Below, one piece after another: positions 35,653 to 44,172 of a stretch of 64,000 bases of DNA. The stretch is from Sporosarcina sp. 6E9 (GTDB lineage: Bacteria > Bacillota > Bacilli > Bacillales_A > Planococcaceae). Location: the NCBI RefSeq assembly GCF_017921835.1, contig NZ_JAGEMN010000001.1, forward strand, positions 799,874-863,873, in the 5' to 3' direction. How positions within the stretch are numbered: the first letter of the stretch is position 1; every line of letters starts with the position of its first letter. A program made the translations under genes and the position numbers. The notes under the pieces were generated by a model. It was not told where the DNA came from. It did not search any database and was given only the letters and a program-made list of their open reading frames with translations.

Positions 35653-36285
35653 TTATTTCTGTCCCTTTTTGAAAACAGCAGAGATTCGACTTTCTTCGCC
35701 ACGCTTCATCCGTTGTATATTCTCTACATGTTTAAGAACGGCAACGGCGAATAAAGCAAATGCGATAATTGCGGGCCAGACTCCGGATGGAAACCAAATC
35801 GCGAAAATAAATAATGAAACATAAAGCATCAAAACACCGTATACGAGATAGTCTGTTACTAGTGCGACAGCAACAAAGATAACAAAAGCGATTAAACCGA
35901 AACGCCAATCAATCCCGAATAAGATGCCAATGACCGTTGCAGTTCCTTTGCCTCCATTAAAATTCATATAAAACGGAAAAGTATGACCTAGAACGACCGT
36001 GGCCCCTGCGGCAAAAACTATGACAAAGCTATTTTCATCAGATAAATTAGTATGAAATGCAATCGTACCAGCGAAAACTACTGCAAGTACGCCTTTTCCA
36101 ATATCAACTGCCGCAACAAGGGCGCCGTACTTCTTTCCAAGTACAATTGTTGCATTTGATGCACCAAAGTTTTTAACGCCTTCAGTTTTCAGATTAACGC
36201 CAGAAATAAGCTGGGCAATGCGAGCTCCATGCAGACATCCTAGTAAATAACCCCCACTTAAAATAATAGTGAGCCAAACCCACAT
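35653..36285 (-). CDS. PlsY-like acyl-phosphate:glycerol-3-phosphate acyltransferase
   Basis: A membrane acyltransferase of the PlsY family, which transfers an acyl group from acyl-phosphate to glycerol 3-phosphate in the first step of phospholipid synthesis. The 210 residues have about five helices and the loop motifs GVKNFGASNATIVLG near 37-51, DIGKG, and GHTFPFYMNFNGGKGTAT near 100-117. They deviate from canonical PlsY (GSGNxGATN becomes GVKNFGASN), so this may be a paralogue with a changed substrate rather than the housekeeping enzyme. It precedes the NRDE gene; both could be cotranscribed after the arylamine N-acetyltransferase gene. Confidence 0.85.
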   Translation of the reverse strand: MWVWLTIILSGGYLLGCLHGARIAQLISGVNLKTEGVKNFGASNATIVLGKKYGALVAAVDIGKGVLAVVFAGTIAFHTNLSDENSFVIVFAAGATVVLGHTFPFYMNFNGGKGTATVIGILFGIDWRFGLIAFVIFVAVALVTDYLVYGVLMLYVSLFIFAIWFPSGVWPAIIAFALFAVAVLKHVENIQRMKRGEESRISAVFKKGQK

Positions 36286-36309
36286 TGTTTTTCCCCCTAA
36301 ATAAACAAA

Positions 36310-37059
36310 TCATAATTGTATATTAAATAAATCCTTTAAAGCTTGCAGTTTTTCAGATTCAGACAGATTAACTTTTTCCCGCTGATCATTTTCAATAATC
36401 GTTACTGTGTGATTTGTTAGCGTAACCCTACCAGTTGGTGTCGCTTTTGTAACAATATCCTGGTGCGTAAATGTAGAGTCTTTTGAAACTTGGTTAAATA
36501 TGCATCCCTCATGAAAGTCCAGTAGATTTTTAGGCTCATTATTAAATCGATACAATATCCTTTTCTCGTTATCGACTTCATAGACCAAATCAAATAACCC
36601 ATCGTCAAATTTTGAAATTGAATACGTAGCAGTTACATCCGTTTTTTTATCACCGTTCAGCGGTATCGGTAGGCGAGGCGTGGCTGCGCCAAATCCAACA
36701 TCAACTAAGTAAGGTTCATCTTCCAGATTAACGAGAATGGCTACATGGGTATCCGCTTTGGCCCATTTACCTGTTTGTCTTAATACAGTCGCGGAAACGA
36801 GGTGCGCATCATAGCCCAAATCACATAATAATGCATGAAATAAACCATTCACTTCATAACAATATCCGCCGCGATGTTGGTACACAATTTTTTCGTAAAT
36901 TGTTTTCAGATTTAAATAGATGGGTCTATTCCGAATCACATCTAAGTTTTCGAAAGGTATATGCTGTAAATGGGAATTTTGGAGTTCACTTAAATTTTGA
37001 AGTGAAACTTCTGTAAAAGAACCTGCATGAAACCTTTTTAAGTAAAGTTTAATATCCAT
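36310..37059 (-). CDS. arylamine N-acetyltransferase
   Basis: Transfers an acetyl group from acetyl-CoA to arylamines or hydrazines. The 249-residue protein has the full Cys-His-Asp triad: Cys67 in HRGGYCYEVNG, His105 in ADTHVAIL and Asp120 in LVDVGFGA. The N-terminal helical part includes the typical HIPFENLD. Length is slightly below the common 260-280. A GTG lies at 37068, but the ATG at 37059 is better placed after AGGGG. The natural substrate is unknown; in bacilli such enzymes often detoxify aromatic amines. It is the first gene of a probable three-gene minus-strand run with the plsY-like and NRDE genes. Confidence 0.93.
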   Translation of the reverse strand: MDIKLYLKRFHAGSFTEVSLQNLSELQNSHLQHIPFENLDVIRNRPIYLNLKTIYEKIVYQHRGGYCYEVNGLFHALLCDLGYDAHLVSATVLRQTGKWAKADTHVAILVNLEDEPYLVDVGFGAATPRLPIPLNGDKKTDVTATYSISKFDDGLFDLVYEVDNEKRILYRFNNEPKNLLDFHEGCIFNQVSKDSTFTHQDIVTKATPTGRVTLTNHTVTIIENDQREKVNLSESEKLQALKDLFNIQL

Positions 37060-37155
37060 TTTTATCACCCCTATTAATTATATCGTAAATGGATAGGAGA
37101 TGAAAACTTAGCCATTGTTACCAAACACCTTTCAGTACGTTTCATTTTTGTATAA

Positions 37156-38169
37156 TTAGGCAATTGTAAGAATGACAATGAAATAAGCAACCATTGTTAG
37201 TAAACCAATTGGAACGGCGAAACGCGCCCATTCAATACTTGTAATCGATAGCTTCCCAGCAGCAATAATGTTTGGAATGTTCCCAGGTATTAACATCCCA
37301 CCGCTTACTAGCAGTCCTAATAGAATTGCTTGTATAGTTGGAACTTCCATAGCGGGACTAATCTCAGCAGCTGCCAAAGTCGCATTATCCAAAACAGCTG
37401 AGATCATATTAATCCAATAAAGAACAAGCGGGTTTAAGTTCAGTAAGTATTTTTCGATAAATGGCTCGAAACCAGCTCCGAGCAGTGTTAAAGCCATCAC
37501 AAATAAATACACTTTAAAACCGCGAATGATTATATCCGAGTAGGATTCAGTTTTATGTTTTATGAAGGATTTGTTGAATTTTTTACTTGGTTTAATGAGG
37601 ACCGCGGCAAGCACTCCGAATACAATAACGCCTGGAACAACTTCAGGACCAATCAATTGCAGTAAATAGAAAAAGTCTTCTTCTAACTTACTCGTTGCAA
37701 TTGTCGATAAAGGTTCTCCGATGGGTGTTAACACCGCGCCAAGACCGATAGAATAACAAGCTAATACGACAAAGCGTACTTCAGATTTTCGATCGAGACG
37801 TAGAACGCTAACAATCGTTACGAGTACAATCGCGGCAATGATTGCGGTAATTACACTCGAAACAAGTCCGAGCGTGATTACTGTTAATAGGAGGAACAAC
37901 CTTAACGGCATTGCTTTACTTAAACCTAGAATAACTTTTTCAATAGGTGCCTGAAACCACTTAAATAAAAAACCGGCAATTAGAACTGCAAACGATATCT
38001 TTAATGGATCGTTGAAAACTTTAATAAGCAAAGTTGAGTCCAGGACATGACTGACAAGTACTGCGGCTACGCCCATAAGAAACAAAAAAACTTCCAAGTT
38101 GCGCTCAACAGTTTTCGATAAAAACGGAACAAATAACACAAGGATCAAAACGATAATTAAACTAACCAT
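37156..38169 (-). CDS. DUF1646-like membrane protein of the ion-transporter superfamily
   Basis: A 337-residue polytopic membrane protein with about ten hydrophobic helices. It resembles DUF1646, which belongs with ArsB/NhaD-type ion transporters. Two half-helix-like signatures are visible, as expected for that fold: GAVLTPIGEPLSTIATSKL near 145-163 and the inverted partner GGMLIPGNIPNIIAAGKL near 289-306. Those loops usually form the ion and substrate site. The substrate is unknown; a sodium-coupled or anion role is possible. It is monocistronic and diverges from the DUF948 genes. Confidence 0.78.
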   Translation of the reverse strand: MVSLIIVLILVLFVPFLSKTVERNLEVFLFLMGVAAVLVSHVLDSTLLIKVFNDPLKISFAVLIAGFLFKWFQAPIEKVILGLSKAMPLRLFLLLTVITLGLVSSVITAIIAAIVLVTIVSVLRLDRKSEVRFVVLACYSIGLGAVLTPIGEPLSTIATSKLEEDFFYLLQLIGPEVVPGVIVFGVLAAVLIKPSKKFNKSFIKHKTESYSDIIIRGFKVYLFVMALTLLGAGFEPFIEKYLLNLNPLVLYWINMISAVLDNATLAAAEISPAMEVPTIQAILLGLLVSGGMLIPGNIPNIIAAGKLSITSIEWARFAVPIGLLTMVAYFIVILTIA

Positions 38170-38299
38170 TATTTACACAACCTTTACAGTTTATTAATAA
38201 ATAATGGGCGCGTATATGTTTGCCCATTTCCAAAGAAAACTTTACAATGAAGCTATTGGTTGGGTTATATACTCGGAAACGAAAGGATGTTGTTTTATT

Positions 38300-38719
38300 A
38301 TGCTCGTTAATATTGGCGTATTTCTGATTGCAATTTCGTTTCTACTCGTTGCAATTTATGTCGCAAAGCTTCTCTTAAGAACATCTACAGTTATTTCTAC
38401 GCTTGGATCAACAACCGCTGAAGTTGAAACAAAGTTGGATAAAATGATTACTGAGATGGAAGCGACAATTGTAGAGATGAATGTGACGGCAATTGATATT
38501 GATCAAAAACTTGCCTCTACGAATGAATTATTTCTGGCGATTCAAGATGTAGGGGATACTACTGCAACTATAACCGGGGCGTTGGAATCTAGAACCGATA
38601 AATATGCAACTGATAAATCTTTACGCGGAACAAAGCCGTTCGTACGCGCAATACAATATGGAGAATTTAGTTTTGGTCTTATTCGCTCTTGGAGAAAAGG
38701 CAAGGAAGCATCATTATGA
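38300..38719 (+). CDS. DUF948 family membrane-anchored coiled-coil protein (copy 1)
   Basis: A 139-residue protein with one N-terminal transmembrane helix (VNIGVFLIAISFLLVAIYVA) followed by a helical region (AEVETKLDKMITEMEATIVE) typical of DUF948 general-stress-type proteins such as B. subtilis YtxG. The frame is open upstream from 38204, but the ATG at 38300, 12 bases after AAAGGA, puts the membrane helix at the N-terminus as in the other copies. The second copy follows after 27 bases. The function of the family is unknown; members are often stress-induced envelope proteins. Confidence 0.8.
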   Translation: MLVNIGVFLIAISFLLVAIYVAKLLLRTSTVISTLGSTTAEVETKLDKMITEMEATIVEMNVTAIDIDQKLASTNELFLAIQDVGDTTATITGALESRTDKYATDKSLRGTKPFVRAIQYGEFSFGLIRSWRKGKEASL

Positions 38720-38746
38720 TGACAATATTGAAATGAGGGACCTAAT

Positions 38747-39289
38747 ATGGAAATGGATTTAGTTGGAATCGGCGTATTACTTATAGGAATTGCTTTTTTA
38801 GTATTAGCCATTTACTTTTCGCGCGTATTAAATAATTTAGCTGGCGTGATTCGCGGTGTAGATAAGACAGTTGATCAACTTCCAAATCAACTTGATAAAA
38901 TACTCCATGAAAGTGGGAATTTACTTCACAATAGCAACGATACATTAGCTGATGTTAATGAAAAGCTGGAAACTTTAACACCCTATTTCAAGATAGTAGG
39001 AGATGTAGGTGAATCAACACGTACATTATCATCGTCTCTTGTAGATGCTACTAAATCAGCAAAAAAGAAGTTGGAGAACGTGGACCCAGAGATTCAAAAT
39101 AAACGATTAGGCGGAGTATACGGTACCGTTGCGCTTGGTTATTATTTGTTTCAAAGACGCAATGATATAAAACGTGAAATACCTAAAAAGTCCACACGAA
39201 AACTATATGATGTAGGCGAGAAAAAGGCAATGGAAATCGAACAAATGAAAGTACAATCCAGATTGGAGAACACAAAAAATAACGTGTAG
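38747..39289 (+). CDS. DUF948 family membrane-anchored protein (copy 2)
   Basis: A 180-residue paralogue with the N-terminal helix VGIGVLLIGIAFLVLAIYFS and a long soluble helical part (GVDKTVDQLPNQLDKILHES, then VNEKLETLTPYFKIVGDVGE). The phrase PYFKIVGDVGEST is mirrored as PIFEIVGDVGEAS in the copy at 39317, which marks these two as the closest pair. The tail GGVYGTVALGYYLFQRRNDI could be a second short hydrophobic segment and also has a counterpart in that copy. It is the second gene of the plus-strand pair and ends at a shared terminator. Confidence 0.83.
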   Translation: MEMDLVGIGVLLIGIAFLVLAIYFSRVLNNLAGVIRGVDKTVDQLPNQLDKILHESGNLLHNSNDTLADVNEKLETLTPYFKIVGDVGESTRTLSSSLVDATKSAKKKLENVDPEIQNKRLGGVYGTVALGYYLFQRRNDIKREIPKKSTRKLYDVGEKKAMEIEQMKVQSRLENTKNNV

Positions 39290-39320
39290 TCGGATTATCA
39301 TCCACTACACGTTATTTTAT
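39281..39320. terminator. bidirectional terminator between the two DUF948 pairs
   Basis: AACGTGTAGT pairs with ACTACACGTT, followed by ATTTTATTTT. It overlaps the last codons of both converging genes. Confidence 0.85.
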
Positions 39321-39760
39321 TTTGTTTTTGAAATTTTTTCTTTCAGGATATTCTTATTCTGGTTCAAATAATAAATCATAGATAATAATCCAAATAACCC
39401 TTCATATTTTTTTCGATTTGCAAATTCAACGGCATTGGACGTTTTTTGTTTTAATGCAATTGTTTTTTGTAGGGTGCTATGCGATAACTCTTGTGATGCT
39501 TCACCGACATCTCCTACAATTTCAAAAATCGGTCTTAATTCTTTTACTTGATCATTCACATTTTCAATTGTTTTGTTCCCTTCTTGCAAAACTGAAGTCG
39601 TTTGATCGGTAATCGTAACAAAAGACTCTGGTAATTTTTCTGTAGTCTTTTTCAAATTATCCAGTACATCGGTCAGTTTTTTTATCGGTTTTATTAGAAA
39701 TAGCACAAGAACCGCAAATGCTATACCGATAATAAGTACGCCAATTTCCAACAAGCCCAT
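39317..39760 (-). CDS. DUF948 family membrane-anchored protein (copy 3)
   Basis: A 147-residue paralogue: N-terminal helix LEIGVLIIGIAFAVLVLFLI, then helical KPIKKLTDVLDNLKKTTEKL and VNDQVKELRPIFEIVGDVGE, and the tail YEGLFGLLSMIYYLNQNKNI. It is most like copy 2 on the other strand, which suggests duplication with inversion or an exchange between the pairs. It lies two bases after copy 4, so the two are certainly cotranscribed. Its end lies in the shared bidirectional terminator. Confidence 0.82.
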   Translation of the reverse strand: MGLLEIGVLIIGIAFAVLVLFLIKPIKKLTDVLDNLKKTTEKLPESFVTITDQTTSVLQEGNKTIENVNDQVKELRPIFEIVGDVGEASQELSHSTLQKTIALKQKTSNAVEFANRKKYEGLFGLLSMIYYLNQNKNILKEKISKTK

Positions 39761-39762
39761 AT

Positions 39763-40185
39763 TTATCGCCTCTTTTCTTTTTCGCGTTTAAATCCATAAT
39801 ACAGACGCGCTGCTACTTCGGTAATCGCATTCGTTTGTTGCATGAGCTCTGAATACTTTTTCGGTGGGGTTGCAACCTGATCCGAAATCTGTCTAAATGA
39901 TTGGTTCATATGATTTGTTGTTTTGCTTAAATCTTTTGCCGTAGTCGATAGTGTTTCAAAGTTTGCCATTTTGACTTCTGCATCATTAGCAATTTTGTTG
40001 GTTTTTTCAAGTAGTTGTTCTGACTGTTTGGTAATCCCGCCAATTTTATTTTCTACTCGCTTTAATGTTTCAGATACTTCGCCCATCGTTTGCTTAGCGC
40101 TTTTTAAAGTAATCACGACAAAAATTGCGATTAATAATAAAGAGAGAGCGGCGATGAGCGCGCTTGCGTACAATAATAAATCCAT
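39763..40185 (-). CDS. DUF948 family membrane-anchored protein (copy 4)
   Basis: A 140-residue paralogue with N-terminal helix LLLYASALIAALSLLLIAIF and a long heptad-rich helical domain (MGEVSETLKRVENKIGGITK, then LSTTAKDLSKTTNHMNQSFR). It lacks the PIFEIVGDVGE segment of copies 2 and 3 and is closer in layout to copy 1. The frame is open to 40245, but ATG 40185 has a perfect AGGAGGTG upstream and puts the helix at the N-terminus. It leads the minus-strand pair. Confidence 0.8.
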   Translation of the reverse strand: MDLLLYASALIAALSLLLIAIFVVITLKSAKQTMGEVSETLKRVENKIGGITKQSEQLLEKTNKIANDAEVKMANFETLSTTAKDLSKTTNHMNQSFRQISDQVATPPKKYSELMQQTNAITEVAARLYYGFKREKEKRR

Positions 40186-40458
40186 TAAGCACACCTCCAT
40201 AATAATTCTAGTATACACATTTTCAGTATACCTATAAAGTTCCACTTAAAGTTGTTTATTAAACATGAAGTAACTTTTAAGAAAACGGGCGAAACCAGAC
40301 GAGATGAATATAATAATACAAAGGAAAGGATATATCTCCTGACACTCACCTATCCCACGATATTTTCATATCCCCATTCCCATTGCATAAATTACTATAT
40401 CCGTGTATAAAAATAAAGATTTATATTCTCTTCATATATATCAAGAAAGGAAGGTCTT

Positions 40459-40701
40459 ATGCAAATTTACGATGTCGCGCTTATTCCGCTCATTATCGGA
40501 TTAGTCCAGGTGCTGAAGTATGCTGGTTTTAGAAAAAAGTGGTTTTTGCCGCTAGCATCGTTACTATTCGGCGTGATGGCCGGGGTGATTTACGTTCATC
40601 CATATAATGTGAAAGAGGGAATTCTTATCGGGTTGTTAATGGGATTGTCCGCAAGTGGAATGTATTCAGGCGGTAAAGCGATATTGGAAAAGGAGGCGTA
40701 G
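40459..40701 (+). CDS. holin-like small membrane protein
   Basis: An 80-residue protein with two or three hydrophobic segments: DVALIPLIIGLVQVLKYAGF, LPLASLLFGVMAGVIYVHPY and EGILIGLLMGLSASGMYSGG. The layout resembles short holin-type proteins found in Firmicutes prophages and host genomes, but no phage genes are near. The ATG follows AAGAAAGGAAGG. It is flanked by the DUF948 cluster, transcribed away from it, and by glycerate kinase. A true lytic role is doubtful; a general membrane role is equally possible. Confidence 0.6.
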   Translation: MQIYDVALIPLIIGLVQVLKYAGFRKKWFLPLASLLFGVMAGVIYVHPYNVKEGILIGLLMGLSASGMYSGGKAILEKEA

Positions 40702-40834
40702 TATCGATTAATGATACGCTATTTTAACCTCTTACTTGATCGTGAGAGGTTAGTTGAATTTTATTTATAATGCAAAAAATTCTACCTTTCACTATAATTC
40801 TATGTATAAATGTTTTTAGTTAGGAGATGGATTT

Positions 40835-41965
40835 TTGAAGATCATAATCGCACCAGATTCGTTTAAAGGAAGTTTAACGGCAATGCAAGCAGCGAATGCG
40901 ATGAAGGAAGGAATTCATCTATATGATGCTTCGATAAATATAAAGGTATTGCCTGCGGCTGATGGCGGGGAAGGGACGATGGATAGTTTAATCGGGGCTA
41001 CTTCCGGAACAATAACTACCCACTGCGTATTTGGTCCATTGGGAAAGATGATCCATGCCGATTATGGTGTCCTTGGTGACGAAGAAACATGCGTCATTGA
41101 ATTTGCTGAAGCATCCGGTTTGATGTTAGTTGGTGAGCATGAACGTAATCCGCTTCTTGCATCCTCTTACGGAACGGGTCAGTTGATCGTTCATGCACTA
41201 GATGCAGGTTATCGAAGGTTCATCATTGGTCTTGGGGGCAGTAGCACCAATGACGCAGGAACAGGGATGTTGAAAGCATTAGGCATGAAATTTCTTGACC
41301 GGACAGGCAATGAATTACCTCAAGGAGGCGGCGCATTAGGTGGACTACATAGCATTGACCTTAACTTTTTTGATAGGCGAATAGCCGAGTGTAATTTTAT
41401 CATTGCTTCAGATGTTGATAATCCACTTGTTGGACATAATGGCGCTTCTTATGTATTTGGACCACAAAAAGGTGCAAACAGCGAAACTGTTAAAATACTG
41501 GATGATAACCTGAGGAATTTTTCGACAATCACTGAAAAGATGACCGGAATTAGTTTGCGTGATAAATCTGGTGCTGGAGCCGCCGGAGGAGCGGGCGGGG
41601 CGTTTCAAGCATTTTTCCCTTCTGAAATGAAGCGTGGAATTGATGTGGTTCTGGAAGCGATATCTTTTGAAAGCCATATTGAGGATACTGACCTAATATT
41701 AACTGGTGAAGGAAAGACAGATGCACAAACATTTTCGGGGAAAACCCCATTCGGCATAGCGGAAATTGCAAATACGCATGACAAACCGGTAATTTTGGTT
41801 TCCGGACTTGTGGATGAAGAAAGTAGGGAATTATTGAAACCTATATTTACTGAAGTTCATTCGGTCGTAGGGGAAGGCGTTACAGGAGAAGAATCCATGA
41901 ATGAATCGTTCCTTCACTTAAAGATGAAAACATATCATGTGATTAAGAATTATTTAACCCGTTAA
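40835..41965 (+). CDS. glxK: glycerate kinase
   Basis: Phosphorylates D-glycerate (GarK/GlxK family, usually giving 2-phosphoglycerate) so that glyoxylate- or serine-derived carbon enters glycolysis. The 376-residue protein has the family start KIIIAPDSFKGSLTAMQAAN, the PAADGGEGTMDSL motif near 46-58, GLGGSSTNDAGTGML near 132-146 and the C-terminal LTGEGKTDAQTFSGKTPFGI near 289-308. The TTG start follows GGAGATGG. No glyoxylate carboligase or tartronate reductase gene is adjacent, so it acts as a single gene with its own terminator. Confidence 0.95.
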   Translation: MKIIIAPDSFKGSLTAMQAANAMKEGIHLYDASINIKVLPAADGGEGTMDSLIGATSGTITTHCVFGPLGKMIHADYGVLGDEETCVIEFAEASGLMLVGEHERNPLLASSYGTGQLIVHALDAGYRRFIIGLGGSSTNDAGTGMLKALGMKFLDRTGNELPQGGGALGGLHSIDLNFFDRRIAECNFIIASDVDNPLVGHNGASYVFGPQKGANSETVKILDDNLRNFSTITEKMTGISLRDKSGAGAAGGAGGAFQAFFPSEMKRGIDVVLEAISFESHIEDTDLILTGEGKTDAQTFSGKTPFGIAEIANTHDKPVILVSGLVDEESRELLKPIFTEVHSVVGEGVTGEESMNESFLHLKMKTYHVIKNYLTR

Positions 41966-41970
41966 TCGAA

Positions 41971-42026
41971 AAAGGTCAGTCTGCAGGCAATTCACTTTGC
42001 CCAACAGTACTGAACTGACCTTTTTT
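41971..42026. terminator. terminator of the glycerate kinase gene
   Basis: AAAGGTCAGT pairs with ACTGACCTTT across a long, partly self-complementary loop and is followed by a T-run. The A-rich left flank lets it also serve the converging PepSY gene. Confidence 0.8.
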
Positions 42027-42028
42027 AT

Positions 42029-42262
42029 CTAATCACGTTTTATTTTTGTAATTCGGCCTGTTTGAGCATCAATCTCTAGTTCATACTTAATACCTTGCAT
42101 AGTAACAACGTCTACCTCATATACCAGCCTGCCATTTTCAGTATCCAGTTCAACTTTCACAATTTCGCCCTGTATTTGTGACATAGCAATACTCATTGCA
42201 TCCTCAATAGAAATTCTACTATACCGATTGTATGGCTGATGATTCCAGTAATTGTTCGTCAT
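42029..42262 (-). CDS. PepSY domain-containing protein
   Basis: A 77-residue protein consisting of one PepSY-type domain: ISIEDAMSIAMSQIQGEIVK, VELDTENGRLVYEVDV and YELEIDAQTGRITKIKRD. PepSY domains often inhibit peptidases or lie in envelope proteins. There is no signal peptide or membrane helix, unlike many PepSY proteins. The frame is open to 42307, but the ATG at 42262 after AAAGGGG is preferred. It is a single gene facing glycerate kinase; the partner is unknown. Confidence 0.82.
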   Translation of the reverse strand: MTNNYWNHQPYNRYSRISIEDAMSIAMSQIQGEIVKVELDTENGRLVYEVDVVTMQGIKYELEIDAQTGRITKIKRD

Positions 42263-42330
42263 ACTATTCCCCTTTCTTGTCAAACACATTCTCTTAAGTA
42301 TATTCAAGGAAGGGAATATTGTTCATCCAA

Positions 42331-42362
42331 TAAAAAACAGCCACCCAATTAAGGGTAGCTGT
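42331..42362 (-). terminator. terminator of the peptide transporter gene
   Basis: Read on the minus strand, ACAGCTACCC pairs with GGGTGGCTGT (bulged), followed by TTTTTTAT. Confidence 0.8.
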
Positions 42363-42373
42363 ATTATTTGATA

Positions 42374-43864
42374 TTAACGTACACCTTTCATATAGCGCTG
42401 GATCAATGGAGAAATGAAGTACAGCAAGATACTTAGTGCAATTGCAGTTCCTCCGATAATACCGAAATACAACATTTCAGTTTCCGGTGAATAAAATTTA
42501 ACAAGTTGCGCGTTTAAACCTTGTGCAGCTGCATTCGATAAAAACCAAAGACTCATCGTCTGTGCCGAGAATGCCGCTGGTGCAAGTTTTGTTGTTGCAG
42601 ACAATCCAACAGGTGATAAGCATAATTCACCTAACACGACCATGAAAATACTAAGGATTAGCCAAAGTGGACTAACAAGTGCATCCGACCCGCCTAAATA
42701 ACCTGGTAGCAAGATAACAATAAACGACAAACCTGCAAACAGTAATCCTAATGAAAACTTTTGTGGAATTGAAGGTTGTCGATCACCGAGTCTTACCCAT
42801 AACCAAGCGAAAAATGGTGCAAGTGTAATTATGAATAGCGGGTTAAACGATTGGAACCATGCCGGGGAAATTTGGAATCCCATAACATTTAAGTTCGTTC
42901 GTGTATCCGCATAAAGTGCAAGAATTGTTGACCCTTGCTCCGCTATAGCCCAAAACATAACAGATGCTAAGAAGAGTGGGATAAATGCAATAATCCGTGA
43001 ACGTTCCACATCGTTCGTTTTCGGGCTTCTGTACATAACAACAAAATATGCCGCTGGAATTAGAAAACCAAGGATTCCGACAATTGCGATAAACGAATTG
43101 AAAGTTAACCAGCCAAGAGGAATTGAAATTGCAATAAGCACTGCAAGAACAATCGCCGAAATTGCGAAAGTTGTATACACTTTTTTCTTCTCACCAGGTG
43201 CCAATGGATTTGCAACTTGTGTTCCAGCGAGTCCTAGATTCTTTTTCTTTGTCAAGACAAACATGACAAGTCCCAAGAACATACCTAATGCTGCCACACC
43301 GAAACCGAGGTGGAAGCTTGTCTTCATCAAACTACCAACGATAAGTGGGGCTATGAATCCACCCATGTTAATACCCATATAGAAGATGCTGAATCCTGCA
43401 TCGCGTCGGTTGTCGGTTTCAGAATAGATATCGCCAACAACACTTGAGACGTTCGGTTTTAATAAACCTGTTCCAATTACGATTAATACCATTGATATGA
43501 AAAACATTGTAATATTACCGGGAATTGCAAGTACTAAGTGGCCCAACATAATGAAAATACCACCGTAGAATACAGCTTTCGAAGTACCAAATATCCGGTC
43601 GGCGAGCCAACCACCGATGATCCCAGACATATAGACGAGTGATCCATATATAGACATGATTGACAAGGCAACTGTTCTATCTAATCCAAGTCCGCCGTTC
43701 GTCACTTCATAGTACATATAGAATACGAGGATAGCTCTCATTCCATAATATGAGAAGCGTTCCCAGAACTCAGTAAAGAATAAAGTGAATAAACCTCTGG
43801 GGTGTCCAAAAAAACCTTTTTGTGGGACACTTTCGACAATTTCTTGCTTCGTAAACTTAGACAC
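42374..43864 (-). CDS. dtpT: proton-dependent di/tripeptide transporter (POT family)
   Basis: Imports di- and tripeptides with protons. The 496-residue MFS protein has about 14 transmembrane helices and the POT signatures FFTEFWERFSYYGMRAILVFYMYY near the N-terminus (with the ExxERFxYYG proton-coupling motif) and GTGLLKPNVSSVVGDIY near 140-156, plus FSIFYMGINMGGF. An ATG lies upstream at 43891, but the codons ATGAGGAGG there form the ribosome binding site. The GTG at 43864 (MSKFTKQEIV) is the likely start. A good promoter lies upstream at 43894-43923. Confidence 0.95.
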   Translation of the reverse strand: MSKFTKQEIVESVPQKGFFGHPRGLFTLFFTEFWERFSYYGMRAILVFYMYYEVTNGGLGLDRTVALSIMSIYGSLVYMSGIIGGWLADRIFGTSKAVFYGGIFIMLGHLVLAIPGNITMFFISMVLIVIGTGLLKPNVSSVVGDIYSETDNRRDAGFSIFYMGINMGGFIAPLIVGSLMKTSFHLGFGVAALGMFLGLVMFVLTKKKNLGLAGTQVANPLAPGEKKKVYTTFAISAIVLAVLIAISIPLGWLTFNSFIAIVGILGFLIPAAYFVVMYRSPKTNDVERSRIIAFIPLFLASVMFWAIAEQGSTILALYADTRTNLNVMGFQISPAWFQSFNPLFIITLAPFFAWLWVRLGDRQPSIPQKFSLGLLFAGLSFIVILLPGYLGGSDALVSPLWLILSIFMVVLGELCLSPVGLSATTKLAPAAFSAQTMSLWFLSNAAAQGLNAQLVKFYSPETEMLYFGIIGGTAIALSILLYFISPLIQRYMKGVR

Positions 43865-43893
43865 ATTAAACCTCCTCATATTGTTATTCATTC

Positions 43894-43923
43894 ATAATAC
43901 ATGTTATCGTTTTCAAAAGTCAA
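43894..43923 (-). promoter_or_regulatory. sigma-A promoter of dtpT
   Basis: On the minus strand TTGACT (43923-43918), an 18-bp spacer and TATTAT (43899-43894), followed after about 25 bases by the ribosome binding site. Confidence 0.65.
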
Positions 43924-44130
43924 AATTAAATTTTACCATTAGTTAATGTCTTATAATACTGATTCTTAAAGGTTTTTGGAAAATGGTCGTTTTTTCAATG
44001 TTAGAATAATGATATTGTAACATAATTATTGCAAACAGAATTATCTTAATGTTCTTACTGATTCTTTCAATTAAGTTTGTGTCAACGCTTCAAAGACATA
44101 CCCAAACCAATCGATTTTAAGTATGTATAC

Positions 44131-44166
44131 AAAAAATAGCAAGTACTTGGATAAATAAGTACCTGC
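44131..44166 (-). terminator. terminator of the LytTR-ABC operon
   Basis: On the minus strand GCAGGTACTT pairs with AAGTACTTGC (one mismatch) and is followed by TATTTTTTG. Confidence 0.8.
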
Positions 44167-44172
44167 CTGTTA

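Larger units (their letters stand above)
43865..44172. other. intergenic region between dtpT and the ABC exporter operon
   Basis: It contains the dtpT promoter (43894-43923, minus strand) and the exporter operon terminator (44131-44166). The 200 AT-rich bases between hold no gene or repeat that I can support. Confidence 0.6.
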
